From Geotalea sp. SG265 (GTDB lineage Bacteria; Desulfobacterota; Desulfuromonadia; Geobacterales; Geobacteraceae), in assembly GCF_022808985.1 (NCBI RefSeq), contig NZ_JAKZFT010000015.1:1-64000 (forward strand): a stretch of 64,000 bases of DNA, in the 5' to 3' direction. Position numbers and translations under genes: made by a program. This document shows positions 56,885-64,000 of the stretch, piece by piece (position 1 is the stretch's first letter; every line of letters begins with the position of its first letter). The notes below the pieces were generated by a model, which was not told the origin of the DNA, made no database searches, and saw only the letters and a list, made by a program, of their open reading frames with translations.

Positions 56885-58861
56885 ATGACACCCGATCCGC
56901 TCTTTTTTTCCATTATATTAACGGCATCCCTTCTGGTATTTGCCTGGAGCTGCCGCAGGCGCCTGTCTTTGGTGGCCATCGGCAGTGAAGAAAATCGATT
57001 CGACGATCTTCCCCTGCGCCTGTGGAACATGTTCACCCTGGCATTCGGCCAGAAGAAGGTGCTGGCACGCCCATTCGGCCTCAACCACTTCGTCATCTTC
57101 TGGTCGTTCATGTTGCTAGCACTGGCCAACGGCGATTTCCTTATCAGAGGGATCGCGCCCCGGGCCGGCCTTGCGCTACTGCCCCCGGCTATATATCACC
57201 CACTGCTCATGGTCTTCGACCTGGTTTCGCTTCTGGCGCTTTTAGCGTCAATTGTTGCCGCCATCCGCAAAGTTGTCGCCCCTCCCTATGAGGGGGCTGC
57301 AACCCGCGAGGCTTTTGCCATCCTTGGAGCAATTGCCCTGCTGATGCTGGCCTATTTCGGACTTCACGGTGCAGAAATCGCCGCCGGAAAAGAACCTGCT
57401 GCCGCCTGGATGCCAGTCTCCGCCCTGGCGGGGCAGGTAATTTCCCTGGTGTTTCACCCCTCACTCTTCCCCCTTCTCTCTTCAACGTTCTGGTGGCTCC
57501 ATGCCGTGCTGTTGCTGGGCTTCATCAATTTCCTCCCCTACAGCAAGCACATGCATGTCTTTACCGCCATCCCCAACTGCTTCATGAAAAGCCTGGCAAA
57601 ACCCAATGCCCAGCCACGGGAGCAGTTTGCCGAGGGCAACACCTTTGGTGTGGGCAGCATCGACCGCTTCTCCTGGAAGGATCTCTTCGACTCCTTTTCC
57701 TGCACCGAATGCGGCCGCTGCCAGCTGGCCTGCCCGGCGGCCACCACTGGAAAAGCACTCAATCCGCGAGGCGTGATCCACAGCCTGAAGCAGAACCTCC
57801 TGGCCAATGGGCCGCTGATGCAGCGACAGGGCAAGGGGGTGGTACCGCTCATCGGCAACGGGGAAGGGAGCGTAGCGGCGGATGCTGTCTGGTCCTGCAC
57901 AACCTGCGGTGCCTGCATGGCCGCCTGTCCGGTGATGATCGAGCACACCCCGAAACTGGTCAAGATGCGCCGGCACCTGGTGGAAACGGAGGCAGCATTT
58001 CCGGAGGAGCTGCTTGTTTTTTTCGAGAACATGGAGCAACGGAGCAATCCGTGGGGCATCGCCCCGGGCGAGCGGAGCAAATGGAGTTCCCAGATCAGCG
58101 CCAGGCCGTTCAAAGCCGGGGAAACGGAATACCTCTTCTTCGTCGGCTGCGCCGGAGCCTTCGACTCCCGCAGTAAGCAGGTGACCCTGGCCATGGCCCG
58201 GATCCTGGATGCGGCAGGGGTGTCGTGGGGCATCCTCGGCAAGGAGGAGAAGTGCTGCGGCGACAGTGTGCGCCGACTGGGCAACGAGTTCGTCTTTGAC
58301 CGTATCGCCGAGGAGAACGTCGCCCTGTTCAACGAAAAAGGGATCACCCGGGTCATCACCCACTGCCCCCACTGTTTCAGCACGCTGAAGAACGATTATC
58401 GCCAGTATGGCCTGGAGCTCAGGGTCATCTCCCATGCCGAGTTCATTGACGGGCTGCTTCGGGAGGGCAAGCTGCAGTTGAACCATCAGGTAACCGGGGC
58501 AGGAGCGGTGGTGTTCCATGATTCCTGCTACCTGGGGCGGCACAACGAGGTCTATCAGGCCCCACGATCGGTCATTACCGCGGCCACCGGTGAAGCTCCG
58601 CTGGAGCTCCCGCGAAACCGGGAGAATGCCTTCTGCTGTGGCGCCGGTGGCGGCCGCATGTGGATGGAGGAACATGCGGGGAGCCGGATCAACCTGAACC
58701 GGGTCGACGAGGCACTGGCCAAGAATCCCGACACCATCTGTGTCAGCTGTCCCTACTGCATGACCATGATGGAGGATGCCCTCAAAGACCGCCAGGCGGC
58801 TGGAACCTGCGTCCGGGATATCGCCGAGATAGTCGCCGAAGGCTTGAGACCGGACGTCTGA
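56885..58861 (+). CDS. Membrane FeS oxidoreductase (ETF:menaquinone oxidoreductase-like)
   Basis: A 658-residue protein. The N-terminal half (about 1-235) has about five to six helices resembling the haem b-binding gamma subunit of nitrate reductase. Two [4Fe-4S] motifs follow: CTECGRCQLACP and CTTCGACMAACP (about 275-350). The C-terminal part has two CCG domains (GKEEKCCGD, FCCGAGGG). This architecture is found next to ETF genes in anaerobes, where it is proposed to pass electrons between ETF and menaquinone. It starts 24 bases after etfA. Confidence 0.93.
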   Translation: MTPDPLFFSIILTASLLVFAWSCRRRLSLVAIGSEENRFDDLPLRLWNMFTLAFGQKKVLARPFGLNHFVIFWSFMLLALANGDFLIRGIAPRAGLALLPPAIYHPLLMVFDLVSLLALLASIVAAIRKVVAPPYEGAATREAFAILGAIALLMLAYFGLHGAEIAAGKEPAAAWMPVSALAGQVISLVFHPSLFPLLSSTFWWLHAVLLLGFINFLPYSKHMHVFTAIPNCFMKSLAKPNAQPREQFAEGNTFGVGSIDRFSWKDLFDSFSCTECGRCQLACPAATTGKALNPRGVIHSLKQNLLANGPLMQRQGKGVVPLIGNGEGSVAADAVWSCTTCGACMAACPVMIEHTPKLVKMRRHLVETEAAFPEELLVFFENMEQRSNPWGIAPGERSKWSSQISARPFKAGETEYLFFVGCAGAFDSRSKQVTLAMARILDAAGVSWGILGKEEKCCGDSVRRLGNEFVFDRIAEENVALFNEKGITRVITHCPHCFSTLKNDYRQYGLELRVISHAEFIDGLLREGKLQLNHQVTGAGAVVFHDSCYLGRHNEVYQAPRSVITAATGEAPLELPRNRENAFCCGAGGGRMWMEEHAGSRINLNRVDEALAKNPDTICVSCPYCMTMMEDALKDRQAAGTCVRDIAEIVAEGLRPDV

Positions 58862-58872
58862 CAGGAACTACT

Positions 58873-60210
58873 ATGCCCAACTGCACCGCCCTCACCATTG
58901 ACACGGAATTCCCTGCTCTCGACTCAGCGCTGCTCCCCTACCCCTCCAAGCTGTTCGTGGAGACCACGAGCCGCTGCAACCTGAGCTGCATCATGTGCAT
59001 GAAGCAGAATGACCATGGTGCCCGTGACGGTGATCTGGATCTGGGAACCTTCGCCCACCTGGAACCCGCCCTGTCCAACCTGGATGCCCTGATCCTGAAC
59101 GGCGTGGGAGAACCGCTGCTCAACTCCCGCCTGGAGCAGATCATCACCCGGGCACGGAAGTTGATGCCGCCCCACGGCTGGATCGGTTTCCAGAGCAACG
59201 GCCTTCTGCTCACCAACATGCGGGCCATGACCCTGCTCGATGCCGGACTGGACCAGATCTGCCTCTCAATGGACGGCGTCGATAGCACCACCTTCGGCAG
59301 CATCCGGACCGGCAGCCAGCTATTGGACCTGCAAATGGCTTTCAAAGCCCTCGCTGCGGCCAAAGTGGTCTGCGGCCGGCCCGATCTGGAAATCGGCGTC
59401 GAGTTTGTCGTCATGAGGGACAATCTCAAGGAACTCCCTTCTGCTCTCGAGTGGGCTGCCGCACGGGGAGCGAGTTTCGCCATCGTCTCCCACCTGCATC
59501 CGTTCCACGAACCCCACCTGGAACAGCGGGCCTATGACACCTGTACCGATGAGGCAATCCAGCTCTTCCAGACATGGAAGTCCAAGGCGGAAGTGATCGG
59601 CATCGACATCCTGCATTACTTCGACCTGCTCTGGAAGTACCGCAGGACCCCGGAGGAAAGCCGGATCGTCAATTTCGTCGAGGCGATGAAGACCGATGCC
59701 CGTGACCGCGGCATCACCCTTGACCTGAAACGGCTCTTTGCCATGGACTTCGGCCAGATCGAAGAGACCATGACCATCTTTGATGAGGCAACCAGGGTTG
59801 CGCGGAAGATCGGCTTGGATCTCCGGCTCCCCGAGGTGGTCAAGCGGGAAAAACGGGGGTGCGCCTTTATTGAAGAGGGGGGTGCTTTCATCTCCTGGAA
59901 CGGCATGATGCATCCCTGCTATCACCTCTGGCACCGCTGCCAGTCATTTGCCAACGGCTGGCTGCAGCCGGTGAAGCCACGGGCCTTCGGTAACGTCGCT
60001 GAACGGGGCATCCTGGAGATCTGGAACAGCTGCGAATTCCGCACCTTCAGGCAAAATGTCCTTCGCCATAACTACCCCTCCTGCTCCGGCTGCAACTGCT
60101 CCCCCTGTGATCTGGTGCAGAAGGAGGAGTTTGCCCAGGATTGCTATGTGAATACCGAGCCGTGCGGGAGTTGTCTATGGAGCTCGGGGGTCTTCCGCTG
60201 TTTGGATTGA
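58873..60210 (+). CDS. Radical SAM/SPASM protein, probable tungsten-oxidoreductase maturase
   Basis: A 445-residue radical SAM enzyme. The SAM cluster motif is C-x3-C-x2-C (CNLSCIMC, residues 35-42), followed by NGVGEPLLN. A C-terminal SPASM region has many Cys (GMMHPCYHLWHRC, CSGCNCSPCDL, CYVNTEPCGSC) that can bind auxiliary clusters. From memory, a named subfamily of such enzymes occurs next to AOR-type tungsten enzymes and is annotated as tungsten cofactor oxidoreductase maturase. That fits the location here, though its substrate is unproven. It follows the FeS protein after 11 bases. Confidence 0.82.
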   Translation: MPNCTALTIDTEFPALDSALLPYPSKLFVETTSRCNLSCIMCMKQNDHGARDGDLDLGTFAHLEPALSNLDALILNGVGEPLLNSRLEQIITRARKLMPPHGWIGFQSNGLLLTNMRAMTLLDAGLDQICLSMDGVDSTTFGSIRTGSQLLDLQMAFKALAAAKVVCGRPDLEIGVEFVVMRDNLKELPSALEWAAARGASFAIVSHLHPFHEPHLEQRAYDTCTDEAIQLFQTWKSKAEVIGIDILHYFDLLWKYRRTPEESRIVNFVEAMKTDARDRGITLDLKRLFAMDFGQIEETMTIFDEATRVARKIGLDLRLPEVVKREKRGCAFIEEGGAFISWNGMMHPCYHLWHRCQSFANGWLQPVKPRAFGNVAERGILEIWNSCEFRTFRQNVLRHNYPSCSGCNCSPCDLVQKEEFAQDCYVNTEPCGSCLWSSGVFRCLD

Positions 60211-60212
60211 AG

Positions 60213-60328
60213 GGACGCCATATTTGAGCGCTAGCGGCATTGGCTCGTCATCGGCTCGTCAGCGTACAGGAAGTATGCTTCCGTCGCCTCTTCCTCGCCG
60301 CCTTGCTATCATCTCAAATCTGACGTCC
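60213..60328. repeat. Palindromic repeat, family C
   Basis: The ends GGACGCCATATTTGAG (60213-60228) and CTCAAATCTGACGTCC (60313-60328) are inverted with three mismatches. A central palindrome CAGCGTACAGGAAGTATGCT lies inside, similar in design to family B. It splits the maturase gene from nfnA. Confidence 0.7.
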
Positions 60329-60378
60329 CGGATTTAGGTACCACAAAAGGCTTTTAAATTAACGAAGAAAGGTCCCAC

Positions 60379-61224
60379 ATGTACGAAGTACTCAGTAACG
60401 ACATCCTGGCGCCCAACCTCCACCGTCTGGTGGTGCGGGCGCCGCGCATCGCTCCGGCGAGAAAGCCGGGGCAGTTCGTCATCATCCGTCTTGACAAGGG
60501 AGAGGAGCGTATCCCTCTTACCATCGGCGACGCCGATCCGGCCACCGGGACGATCACCCTTTTCATCCAGGCCATCGGCGCTTCAACCCGCAGGATCGTT
60601 GACGTCCCCGCCGGCGGCTTCATTCTGGACGTGGCCGGCCCCATGGGCAAGCCGACCCATCTGGACAACTGGCAACGGGTTGCCTGCATCGGCGGCGGGG
60701 TCGGTACCGCCGTCCTTTTCCCGCTGGTCAAGGCGCTGGCGGCGACGGAAAGCCGCATCACCACCATCATCGGCGGCCGTTCCAGCCAATATGTAATCCT
60801 GGCCGACGAGCTGAAGGCGCTGTCGGAGCAGCTCCTCATCACCACCGAGAACGGCAGCCTCGGCCGCAAGGGCTTTGTCACGGCGGCACTGACCGATCTC
60901 ATCAATGAGCCGACGACAAAACCGGACGCCGTTTTTGCCATCGGTCCGGTGCCCATGATGCGCGCCATCGCCGAGCTGACCCGCCCCCACGGCATCGAGA
61001 CCATCGTCAGCCTCAACCCGATCATGATCGACGGTACCGGCATGTGCGGCGGCTGCCGGGTGGTGGTGGACGGCGAATCCAAATTCGCCTGCGTTGACGG
61101 CCCCGAATTCGACGGCCACAAGGTGGATTTTGCCGGGCTGAGCGACCGCCTTACCACCTATCGCGACCATGAAAGCCATGCAGCCGCAGAGTGCCGACTG
61201 ACACGGGAGGTGACCAATGCCTGA
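60379..61224 (+). CDS. nfnA: NfnA: ferredoxin-NADP+ reductase-like subunit
   Basis: A 281-residue flavoprotein with an N-terminal FAD-binding barrel (RAPRIAPARKPGQFVIIRL) and an NAD-binding part (CIGGGVGTAVLFPLVKAL). A C-terminal [2Fe-2S] motif, GTGMCGGCRVVVDGESKFAC, supplies the cluster ligands. In NfnAB this subunit joins NAD(H) and the ferredoxin side. It overlaps nfnB by 8 bases. AAGAAAGG precedes the ATG. Confidence 0.92.
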   Translation: MYEVLSNDILAPNLHRLVVRAPRIAPARKPGQFVIIRLDKGEERIPLTIGDADPATGTITLFIQAIGASTRRIVDVPAGGFILDVAGPMGKPTHLDNWQRVACIGGGVGTAVLFPLVKALAATESRITTIIGGRSSQYVILADELKALSEQLLITTENGSLGRKGFVTAALTDLINEPTTKPDAVFAIGPVPMMRAIAELTRPHGIETIVSLNPIMIDGTGMCGGCRVVVDGESKFACVDGPEFDGHKVDFAGLSDRLTTYRDHESHAAAECRLTREVTNA

Positions 61225-62650
61225 ATTGACCATGAAAGACCGGCTGGCGATTGAAAGAACCCATATGCCCGAGTTGGAAGCGACCGCCCGCAGCAAAAGC
61301 TTCGATGAAGTGAATCGTGGCCTGTCCCTTGCCGACGCGGTGCAGGAGGCTCAGCGCTGCATCCAATGTAAAACCCGCCCCTGTGTGGACGGCTGCCCGG
61401 TGGGAGTCTCGATCCCCGAGTTCATCGACGCCCTGGCCAGGGAGGATCTTCCCGAAGCGGCCCGGATACTCCGGGGAGACAACGCCCTGCCGGCGGTCTG
61501 CGGCCGGGTCTGCCCCCAGGAAAGCCAATGCGAAGCCGAATGTGTCCGTGGCGTCAAGGGGGAGGCAGTGGCCATCGGCTACCTGGAGCGGTTTGTTGCC
61601 GACTGGGCCATGGCCAATACGGAAAAATTGGCTGTCGCAAAACAGTCTGTCTCCACCGGGAAGCAGGTTGCCGTCGTCGGCTGCGGCCCTGCCGGACTCA
61701 CTGCCGCCGGCGAACTGGCCCGCCAGGGATATGGGGTGACCATCTTTGAAGCGCTCCATGACACCGGTGGGGTGCTCCGCTACGGCATACCCGAATTCCG
61801 CCTGCCTAAAAGCATCATCGACCTGGAGGTGAATCGGCTCCTTGACCTGGGCGTACGCATCGAATGCAACGTCATCATCGGCAAGACCCTCACTCTGGCA
61901 CAGCTCCGCAGCCAGTTCGACGCGGTTTTCATCGCCAATGGCGCGGGGCTGCCGGTAATGCTCAATCTGCCGGGGGAAAACCTCAAGGGGGTTTACTCGG
62001 CCAATGAATATCTGACCCGGGTCAACCTGATGGAGGCCGGCCGCAATCCCGCTGCCCCGACCCCGATTATACAAGGGCGTTCAGTGGCGGTGATCGGCGG
62101 CGGCAATACCGCCATGGATTGTGTCCGCACCGCCAGGAGGCTGGGAGCGCGGAAGGCGATGATCATCTACCGCAGAAGCGAGGCGGAGATGCCGGCCCGC
62201 CTGGAGGAGATCCGCCACGCCAAGGAGGAGGGGGTGGAATTCGTCATGCTGACCGCGCCGCTGGAAATTATCGGCAATGACGATGGCTGGGTTGTGGCAC
62301 TCCGTTGCGAGAAAATGGAGCTTGGTCAGCCCGATGAGTCGGGAAGGCGCAAGCCGGTCGCTATCCCCGATTCCCAGTATCACCTGGAGGTGGACGTGGT
62401 GGTAAATGCCGTCGGCACCCGCTCCAATCCGCTGCTTACCACCACCGCGCCCGACCTTGAGCTGAACAGGTGGGGCAACATCGTCAGCAACGAGACAGGC
62501 GCTACCAATCTAGGTGGTGTGTATGCCGGGGGTGACATTGTCCGTGGCGGCGCAACGGTTATTTTGGCCATGGGAGACGGTAAAAGGGGCGCTACAGCCA
62601 TCCATGGCTACCTGAAACAGCAGCAGGCTCTTTCAGGCAAGGGTCGTTAG
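61217..62650 (+). CDS. nfnB: NfnB: glutamate synthase small subunit-like NADPH oxidoreductase
   Basis: A 477-residue protein. Cluster-binding Cys motifs (CIQCKTRPCVDGCPV and CGRVCPQESQCEAEC) near residues 50-115 precede an FAD fold (VAVVGCGPAGLTAAGELA) and an NADPH fold (VAVIGGGNTAMDCVRTARRLG), ending with GGDIVRGGATVILAMGDGKRGA. With NfnA it would perform electron bifurcation between NADPH, NAD+ and ferredoxin. No glutamate synthase large subunit is adjacent, supporting the Nfn assignment. Confidence 0.93.
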   Translation: MPELTMKDRLAIERTHMPELEATARSKSFDEVNRGLSLADAVQEAQRCIQCKTRPCVDGCPVGVSIPEFIDALAREDLPEAARILRGDNALPAVCGRVCPQESQCEAECVRGVKGEAVAIGYLERFVADWAMANTEKLAVAKQSVSTGKQVAVVGCGPAGLTAAGELARQGYGVTIFEALHDTGGVLRYGIPEFRLPKSIIDLEVNRLLDLGVRIECNVIIGKTLTLAQLRSQFDAVFIANGAGLPVMLNLPGENLKGVYSANEYLTRVNLMEAGRNPAAPTPIIQGRSVAVIGGGNTAMDCVRTARRLGARKAMIIYRRSEAEMPARLEEIRHAKEEGVEFVMLTAPLEIIGNDDGWVVALRCEKMELGQPDESGRRKPVAIPDSQYHLEVDVVVNAVGTRSNPLLTTTAPDLELNRWGNIVSNETGATNLGGVYAGGDIVRGGATVILAMGDGKRGATAIHGYLKQQQALSGKGR

Positions 62651-62670
62651 TCGGAGGAGGATGAAGAAGC

Positions 62671-63924
62671 ATGTGCAGAAAAATCTTTGTTGCCGCCACC
62701 GGCCAGAACACCGGCAAGACCACCATTAGTCTCTCGCTGGTTCACCTGGCACGGCAGCGATACAAGCGGGTAGGCTTCATCAAGGCCATCGGCCCAAAGT
62801 GCCAGCAGTTTAACGACATCGTAGTCGACAAGGATGCGGCGCTGATGGCCCGCGTTTTCGGCATGGAGGAAGACATCCACCTCATGTCGCCGGTTGTCCT
62901 TGGCAGGGGCTCCACCAAGCGCTTTCTCGATGGGCAGTTGACCACCGCCGAGCTGGAAGGGAAGCTGCGTCACGCTTTTCATGAGATGGAACGGAAATAC
63001 GATTTTTTAGTCATCGAAGGGGCCGGCCACGGGGGGGTCGGCTCTGTCGTGGGACTGAGCAACGGCCGGGTGGCTAGCCTCTGTGGCGCGCCGGTGATCA
63101 TGGTCAGCGGTGGCGGCATCGGCAACGTCATCGATTCGGTCCTGCTCAACCTCCCCCTGTACCAGGCCGAGGGGTGTCCGGTGCGAGCGCTCATGGTCAA
63201 TAAACTGTTGCAGGACAAGCGGGAGGCCTCCCTGGGGTACCTACAGAAGGCCTTCTCCCCTCTTCCCCTGCCGGTGATGGCGGGATTCGACTACTCGCCG
63301 ATCCTGGCCAACCCCACCCTCAATCACATCGCCCGGCTCCTGGATCACCCCCTCAACGGTGACCCAAGCGCACGCAGCCGCATCGTCCACCATGTCCAGC
63401 TGGGGGCAGCCTCTTCCCAGAAGGTCATCGACCTGCTGGAGGAATCGACCCTGCTCATCACCACCAGTTCCCGGGATGAGCTGATCGTCACCATCTCCTC
63501 CCTCTACCACATTCCCGCCTATCGGGAGAAGATCGCCGGGCTGGTCATCCCGGGACAGGCGCCGGTCTCAAACGTTACCCAGAAGATCCTCGATGCAAGC
63601 GGCATCCCCTACATCCGCATCTTCCAGTCAACGGCCGATGTCTTTTCCACCATTACCGGCCATATCTCCAAGATCAGCGTGGAGGATGAGGAAAAAATCC
63701 AGCTGATATGCTCCTCCGCGGAACGAACCATTGACTTCGAAGGGATCGAGCGGATTGCGCTGGAAGAGGCAACGCCAAGTCAGGGATTGGGAAGGGAAGC
63801 CTTAGATTACTTTCATAACGATCATGGTCACGTCATCTTCCAGGGCCGTTGTCCCCGCAAAGGCAGCAACCTCGTGGAGGATACCGCCAATGACCTCCTC
63901 CGCTGGTCTGGAACTGATTGCTGA
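62671..63924 (+). CDS. BioD-like ATPase with DRTGG domain
   Basis: A 417-residue protein. A P-loop (VAATGQNTGKTTISL, about 8-22) opens an N-terminal dethiobiotin-synthase-like ATPase domain with FLVIEGAGHGGVGSV and VMVSGGGIGNVID. A DRTGG-type domain occupies about 215-320. This two-domain arrangement is the same as the N-terminal part of long phosphotransacetylases, lacking the catalytic PTA domain. Regulatory or nucleotide-sensing roles are suggested for such proteins. It follows nfnB after 20 bases. The final residues are overlapped by another start. Confidence 0.85.
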   Translation: MCRKIFVAATGQNTGKTTISLSLVHLARQRYKRVGFIKAIGPKCQQFNDIVVDKDAALMARVFGMEEDIHLMSPVVLGRGSTKRFLDGQLTTAELEGKLRHAFHEMERKYDFLVIEGAGHGGVGSVVGLSNGRVASLCGAPVIMVSGGGIGNVIDSVLLNLPLYQAEGCPVRALMVNKLLQDKREASLGYLQKAFSPLPLPVMAGFDYSPILANPTLNHIARLLDHPLNGDPSARSRIVHHVQLGAASSQKVIDLLEESTLLITTSSRDELIVTISSLYHIPAYREKIAGLVIPGQAPVSNVTQKILDASGIPYIRIFQSTADVFSTITGHISKISVEDEEKIQLICSSAERTIDFEGIERIALEEATPSQGLGREALDYFHNDHGHVIFQGRCPRKGSNLVEDTANDLLRWSGTDC

Positions 63925-64000
63925 AACGGTACTGCACAGTCTGCCGAAACCGAAGAGCTCTCCGGCACTGTTTTGGGCTTCGGTAATACCGTCCGTGTAA
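63890..64000 (+). other. Short open frame at right edge, uncertain
   Basis: An ATG at 63890 opens a 36-residue frame that ends in TAA at the last base of the window. It overlaps the end of the ATPase gene, lacks a clear ribosome binding site and has no recognisable motif. I list it only because the region past 63924 is otherwise blank. Confidence 0.15.

Overview
The window looks like chromosomal DNA of a Geobacter/Geotalea-type deltaproteobacterium (Desulfuromonadales). The signs are GC-rich coding DNA, several small CxxCH cytochromes including a three-haem c7 protein, a tungsten aldehyde:ferredoxin oxidoreductase with its cofactor genes, an ETF with a membrane FeS oxidoreductase, NfnAB, and sigma54-type promoters. 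I see no rRNA, tRNA, CRISPR array or intact insertion sequence. The genus is an inference from gene content.

Layout. (1) 0.3-12 kb: envelope and glycosylation genes: PIG-V-like and GT-C glycosyltransferases, an MsbA-type ABC exporter, a secreted glycoside hydrolase, GtrA, a GT2 polyprenyl-phosphate glycosyltransferase, a PMT-type O-mannosyltransferase and a TolC-type channel. (2) 12-16 kb: small cytochromes, two DUF2267 proteins flanking a lipase-maturation-factor-like membrane protein, and an orphan phage-tail-tube-like protein. (3) 16-25.5 kb: hybrid cluster protein, then a tightly overlapping minus-strand operon with five members of the ebo metabolite-traffic cluster (eboD, B, E, F, C), a small unknown gene, and an upstream lipoprotein PQQ-type sugar dehydrogenase with a lipoprotein cytochrome c. 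(4) 25.8-39 kb: a parvulin foldase, a candidate structured RNA in front of trehalose-phosphatase, a diguanylate cyclase, several small secreted proteins, a zincless Fpg glycosylase, a D-aminoacylase/permease pair and galE. (5) 39.5-45.3 kb: a run of stress-type genes (SRPBCC, Zn-alcohol dehydrogenase, two hemerythrins, DUF4382, ferritin-like DUF2383, DUF2795). (6) 45.4-64 kb: a tungsten and electron-transfer region.

The tungsten region is the most striking part. On the minus strand an OprO/P-type porin, TupA and TupC follow two tandem Moco/Tuco-type riboswitches, the first of which is followed by an intrinsic terminator. A Mop-type pterin-oxyanion binding protein, a ThiF/MoeB-like enzyme, a MoaD-like protein and AOR lie upstream, and AOR has a third riboswitch of the same class. 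An iron alcohol dehydrogenase lies further upstream. Divergently, behind a good sigma54-type promoter, come a ribbon-helix-helix protein, etfB, etfA with a ferredoxin domain, a membrane FeS oxidoreductase, a radical SAM/SPASM protein resembling the tungsten-oxidoreductase maturase family, nfnA, nfnB and a DRTGG ATPase. Together they suggest alcohol/aldehyde oxidation feeding ferredoxin, NAD(P)H and menaquinone pools, with expression tied to tungsten cofactor supply. No TupB permease is present in the window.

Intergenic DNA carries several repeat families: four ~200-bp palindromic elements in one orientation, REP-like elements around 45.4, 52.5-52.7 and 60.2 kb, and a RAYT-type inverted repeat near the left edge.
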